This document shows positions 60,335 to 64,000 of a DNA stretch of 64,000 nt, piece by piece. Each line of letters opens with the position of its first letter. The first letter of the stretch is position 1. A program made the translations under genes and the position numbers. Under the pieces are notes generated by a model, which was not told the origin of the DNA, searched no databases, and saw only the letters and a list, made by a program, of their open reading frames with translations. The stretch comes from Nymphaea colorata (taxonomy: Eukaryota > Streptophyta > Magnoliopsida > Nymphaeales > Nymphaeaceae): contig NC_045138.2 of the NCBI RefSeq assembly GCF_008831285.2, positions 30,289,934 to 30,353,933 of the forward strand, in the 5' to 3' direction.

Positions 60335-60798
60335 ATTCAGTTGAATCATGTAGAGGGCGAATTGGTTGCAAATGCATGCGTATCTAGTTTGACCTGCATG
60401 AGTGTTATTTTCTTGCATTGAAGAAGAGGAGGTTGGTACACTGTATGCAAGTTGAAGCATATGGAGATCATCAATTCAGTTGAATAATGTATGTCGAGGG
60501 ATGTCTGACACAAACGAATTGGTTGCAGATGCATGCGTATGTGCGTAACTCTAGTTTGACCTGCATAAGTGTTAATCTCTTGCATCGAAGAGGAGGTTGG
60601 TGCACTATGTGCAAGTTGAAGTATACATAGATCATCAATTCAGTTGAATCATGTATGCCGAGGGATGTTGGCACAAACAAATTGGTTGCAGATGCATGCC
60701 TAGGTGTGCATCTTTAGTTTGACTTGCATGAATGTTATTCTCTTGCATCGAAAAGGAAGTTCGTATACTATGTGCAAGTTGAAACATACAGAGATCTA
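60335..60798. repeat. Three-copy tandem repeat, about 139/164/161 bp
   Basis: Units starting ATTCAGTTGAAT begin at 60335, 60474 and 60638. Each contains GGTTGCA(A/G)ATGCATGC, TAGTTTGAC(C/T)TGCAT, TCTTGCAT(T/C)GAA and TGCAAGTTGAA in the same order. The first unit lacks about 25 bases near its start relative to the others. The copies differ throughout, so the array is old. Confidence 0.9.
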
Positions 60799-63129
60799 TA
60801 AACTTCATTTTTCTTGCCTTCACGGTCGTGAGTTGGTGCTAGAGTGCATAAATTTTAACCTCCGTTGAGCGCAAAAGCTTGGCGCGACGTGTGTACTACG
60901 CGCCAACACTATTTATGCCTATGAGGGCAGACGCCCATACTAAGATAATCTCTCTAATGAAAAATGGAGATTCATTTCCCATTCCTTTCATATGAAACTA
61001 TGTTCCGTGAAGTTTGAAATTTGATTACATCCCTTGGAAAAGTAGGTGCACAGCGACCTGGGGTCGTCCATTGATTTGATTGTGAAAATGACAAATCAAA
61101 GAACAAGTCCCTTTTTGAATCATTCGTCAGCTCTTACATATTCTTGATTCCTTATTTCAAGCACAACACCAACATCTTAGGTTATAAAAAGAAAAAGAAG
61201 TTCAGTAGTCAATATATTTAAATGACGAATAAGGTTCTGAATTCTTGATTTTTTTTTTTTTATTTTGTCTCTAATTGTACTGTTGTAGCCTGACTGCACA
61301 GAACACTGAGGAAGAACGCAGTGTTCCACCGAGAGGTGGGTCTGATGTCATCAATCTCCACCGTTTGTTCCATTTGTTCCCACAATTCGGGAACGCAAGG
61401 AAGGAATGGAGTTGTTGCACCAAGACACTATATTTACTTGATTTAGCTTGTTGCCAACTCGGTTTCAATTATATTTTTGAAAGTCATTGGTTGTTAACAT
61501 ATACTATTTTTTATTTATGTTACTAGTTTGACCTAGAACTTAACAAATTTGAATTTCTGAACCGATTCCAACATTGCAAGGAAAGCCATAGTTAAATGAA
61601 CAAAATAAATGGAAAAAATTAAGAATAAAAGATTAAAAATACTTTAAAAATCAGTTAAAAGCTGAAAAGTGACACCTATGAATCAATTACCTTGAAATGA
61701 TTTGCCACCAATTTGATTTGAATTGGCCGTTTCAAACCAATTCAAATGATGTTGCTTCTAAATCAATATTAATTTAGACATTGATCTCTTAGATACAATT
61801 TGCCACTATTTAGTGGACTTACTTTAAAAGTTGGAGCAGTTTCACGAAACCCAATAACATAATGTTTTATGAATTTATTTTAAATAAATTTTTGGTAATA
61901 TGATGCCAAAATCAAATAGCTCTTCAAGGATGAATAAATAAATAATTTGAATGCGTTAAAAATCAGATCAAGTCAAAATTACCGTAGCTGAAAAAAATAA
62001 ATCTAAATCATAAAAAATCCTGTCCCAACCACTTATATTTAAGAAAAAATTAGCAAAGAAACAAAGAAAAAAGAAAAAAAAGGTCTTTACACGAGTAAAT
62101 CGTGAAAGCTTCTTGGAGCACCGAATGATAAAGCAGCTCATTCCCGTGGCGCCACCTGTACATGCAAATGGTTTTAAAATGACTGGGAACGGAAAAGTGT
62201 GCATGTTTTGTCAAAGCTCTTACTTTTCCCCTCAAGAAATTTTAAAATGGAGCAACTCGGTAACTTTTATAATTTTGTTTAATTTCTAGTTGGGCCGCAG
62301 CTTTTGTCTGATCTTCCTATCACATACCAACTTCTTTAAATACAAAAAAGAAGAAGAAAAACTTAGGTTTATTGATTCACATAAATTATATTTTTGTTAG
62401 TTTGACAATTATTTGTACCAATGGAGCTTCATGCACTTGGTTGGTAAAATTGATTTTATTTTGTTAGTTTTTATTTTTCTTTGTTTACTAAGTAAGAAGC
62501 AACTTCAATTGAAAGAGCCAACCATCAAACCCAAATTGCTGATGGAGCGGTTGAGATTAACTCACAAAAATTATCATATTTAATTTTCAAGCAACTCGAT
62601 AAATAAAGCATGACTTGCTCACATCAACTATCAACTGTAGATCAATAATTAACACTTAACGTAGAACAAGTTTCAATCTTAATTAACAATCCCAAATGGG
62701 CAAGTATATTTCCATGCCCACATTTGGTTTTCTTTATTTCTGAAAACTTGTTGGCGAAAAATGTTATTTAAGAGGAAAAAAAGGAACTTACTGGCGGGCT
62801 ATTTAGAATTATAAGCAAAAGGTACGCAGCAAGATGAAATTCTCGGTTTAATTTTTCCACTTGTTGTTTAACGGCTCCCTTTAAAGTGGCCAATAAAATG
62901 TATTTAGGGGGAACGTAAGTCGTCCACGGTGGTGGTGGTGGAAGGTAGCGTGTGTGCGCGCGTGAATGTCCGAACGTGTTCCCATTGTCATTCGATCATT
63001 TGTCAAATGAATGGTTCTGCTGGTGGTGGATCTGGTCATGGTGTTAGAGGACCAGCAAAGAAGAAGGAGATGATGGTGGTGGTTTTGTAGCAGGAGGATG
63101 GAGCCATCGTAGGTAAAATCTCCGTTGAT

Positions 63130-63258
63130 TGGGCTCGTTTATCATCATCCGTTTACCATCACTCCCATTTGCCACATTGACTGAAGCCTATCTCAACCTC
63201 CCTTTTGCAGACCAACTTAAAAAACCCTAAACCCCCTGTGTGTGTGTGGGGTTGGGCT
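63130..63258 (+). promoter_or_regulatory. Telo-box flanked by two TGGGCT (site II) motifs
   Basis: TGGGCT at 63130-63135, AAACCCTAAACCCCC at 63222-63236 and TGGGCT at 63253-63258 cluster upstream of a long TC-rich stretch. Telo-box plus site II (TGGGCY) combinations are known from promoters of plant genes active in dividing cells, such as ribosomal-protein and PCNA genes. The cluster suggests a promoter driving transcription to the right. Confidence 0.45.
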
Positions 63259-63761
63259 TTTTCCCCTTTTAGGTGAATATCTGGTTGCACCTGCACCACC
63301 ATTTCTTTTTTTCTTTTTTTCCTGCATAAAACAACCCAATATTCTCTAACCTGATACTGATATAAGTATAGGGTTAAGGTCTTCGATTCCATTCGCTAAT
63401 GTGGTGGTGGTGGTGTTGGTGGTGGAGGAGGAAATAGTCTTCATTCTCTTCACAGGGTTAATGTGAGTCATACCCGTTCGTCAACTACTCCCTTGTTTTC
63501 TTTCCTTTCTTTTTTCTTTCTTTTCCTTTTTCTATACATCTGGAGAAGTTGGGAGTTTTCTTGGTTGATTTGAGTCACACCAGCTCCTCAACCACCTCTT
63601 GTTTGTTTTCTTCTCCACGCACCTGTAGAAAAGCTAGGACGTTGGTTGCTTCTCGGGAAATTGCGAAGCTCCTGTGTATATCTCTATTTCAGTGCCTCTA
63701 AAAGTATCTTTTTGAGATGGCTCCTTGATTTTCTGTTTGAGAAGAGCATCTTCGGAGTCGG

Positions 63762-64000
63762 ATGGATCGAGGGCCTCATCCTCCGTTGGTGAGTCCTGTA
63801 CTTCTCTTTTTTGTACTTGATAGATTGGTTGGTTATGGTGTTTTTGCGTAAGTTATGTGTTAAATTTTGGATCAATTGTCCTATTTATAGTTGATCGATG
63901 TGTAGTTGTCTTTTGTCTGTGGTCCTTTAGTTTTGCTCAACGAACTGGAGGATTGATTAACTTGCATTACTGTTTGTCACTGCTCCTGGGCCTTGGCGAA
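63762..64000 (+). CDS. Possible first coding exon of a gene running off the right edge
   Basis: ATG at 63762 opens nine codons, MDRGPHPPL, which run exactly into a strong donor, GTGAGT, at 63789. Upstream lie a TC-rich probable leader, a three-codon upstream ORF (63717-63728) and the promoter-like cluster at 63130-63258. The remainder to the window edge reads as intron. The product cannot be told from nine residues. The evidence is contextual, and the ATG-donor pairing could be chance. Confidence 0.3.

Larger units (their letters stand above)
52026..63129. other. Gene-poor right region
   Basis: No gene is supportable in these 11 kb; open frames are short and unlike known families. Listed separately are three inverted-repeat elements (55312, 59122, 59629), a TCGAG-rich segment (58113), a 76-base (AT)n tract and a three-copy tandem repeat at 60.3-60.8 kb. 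Also visible are a GACTCGG/GAGTCA-rich stretch at about 54866-54990, and a CGATACGG-type palindromic stretch at about 57516-57545. A relic resembling the 55312 element lies at about 55590-55740. The segment 54050-54240 looks coding-like on the minus strand but I cannot place it. Confidence 0.55.

Overview
This is a nuclear genomic window from a flowering plant. The case rests on genes broken by many GT-AG introns, plant-type gene families (EG45-like/plant natriuretic peptide, BT1-type carrier, plant MED17), AT-rich intergenic DNA, long (TA)n, (CT)n and (GA)n microsatellites, and plant-style small transposons (MITEs, a TRIM, SINE-like pieces, a Ty3/gypsy relic). I cannot name the species from the sequence. 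Gene density is low: five complete multi-exon genes or pairs (six genes) plus one likely gene start at the right edge.

Layout: 1-9.6 kb has no gene I can support and carries old repeats. 9.6-15.6 kb holds two tandem, same-orientation (minus) genes for small secreted EG45-like domain proteins. They share a three-exon structure with identical intron phases and an exon 2 of the same length; a Ty3/gypsy integrase relic and a 144-bp (TA)n tract lie between them. 15.6-19.3 kb is repeat-bearing spacer with a MITE caught in a tandem duplication. 19.4-23.2 kb is an eight-exon RRS1 ribosome-biogenesis gene with a telo-box just upstream. 23.2-29.1 kb is spacer. 29.1-34.2 kb is a three-exon BT1-like mitochondrial-carrier-family gene with an internally duplicated N-terminus. 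36.4-41.1 kb is an eight-exon MED17 (Mediator head) gene with an intact MITE in intron 3. 45.0-52.0 kb is a four-exon TMEM128-like membrane protein gene whose 6.2-kb first intron contains a TRIM retrotransposon. 52.0-63.1 kb is gene-poor and has three short inverted-repeat elements, two of them with perfect 8-bp target duplications. At 63.1-64.0 kb a promoter-like stretch (telo-box plus two TGGGCT motifs) precedes what looks like a very short first coding exon.

The genes do not form a pathway or cluster beyond the EG45-like pair; RRS1, BT1, MED17 and TMEM128 are unrelated housekeeping-type genes. I found no convincing new biological system. The most distinctive signals are the well-preserved small transposons with readable target-site duplications, the EG45-like duplicate pair, and the N-terminal duplication in the BT1-like protein. 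All exon coordinates were worked out by hand from splice signals, reading phase and protein-family similarity; none has transcript support.
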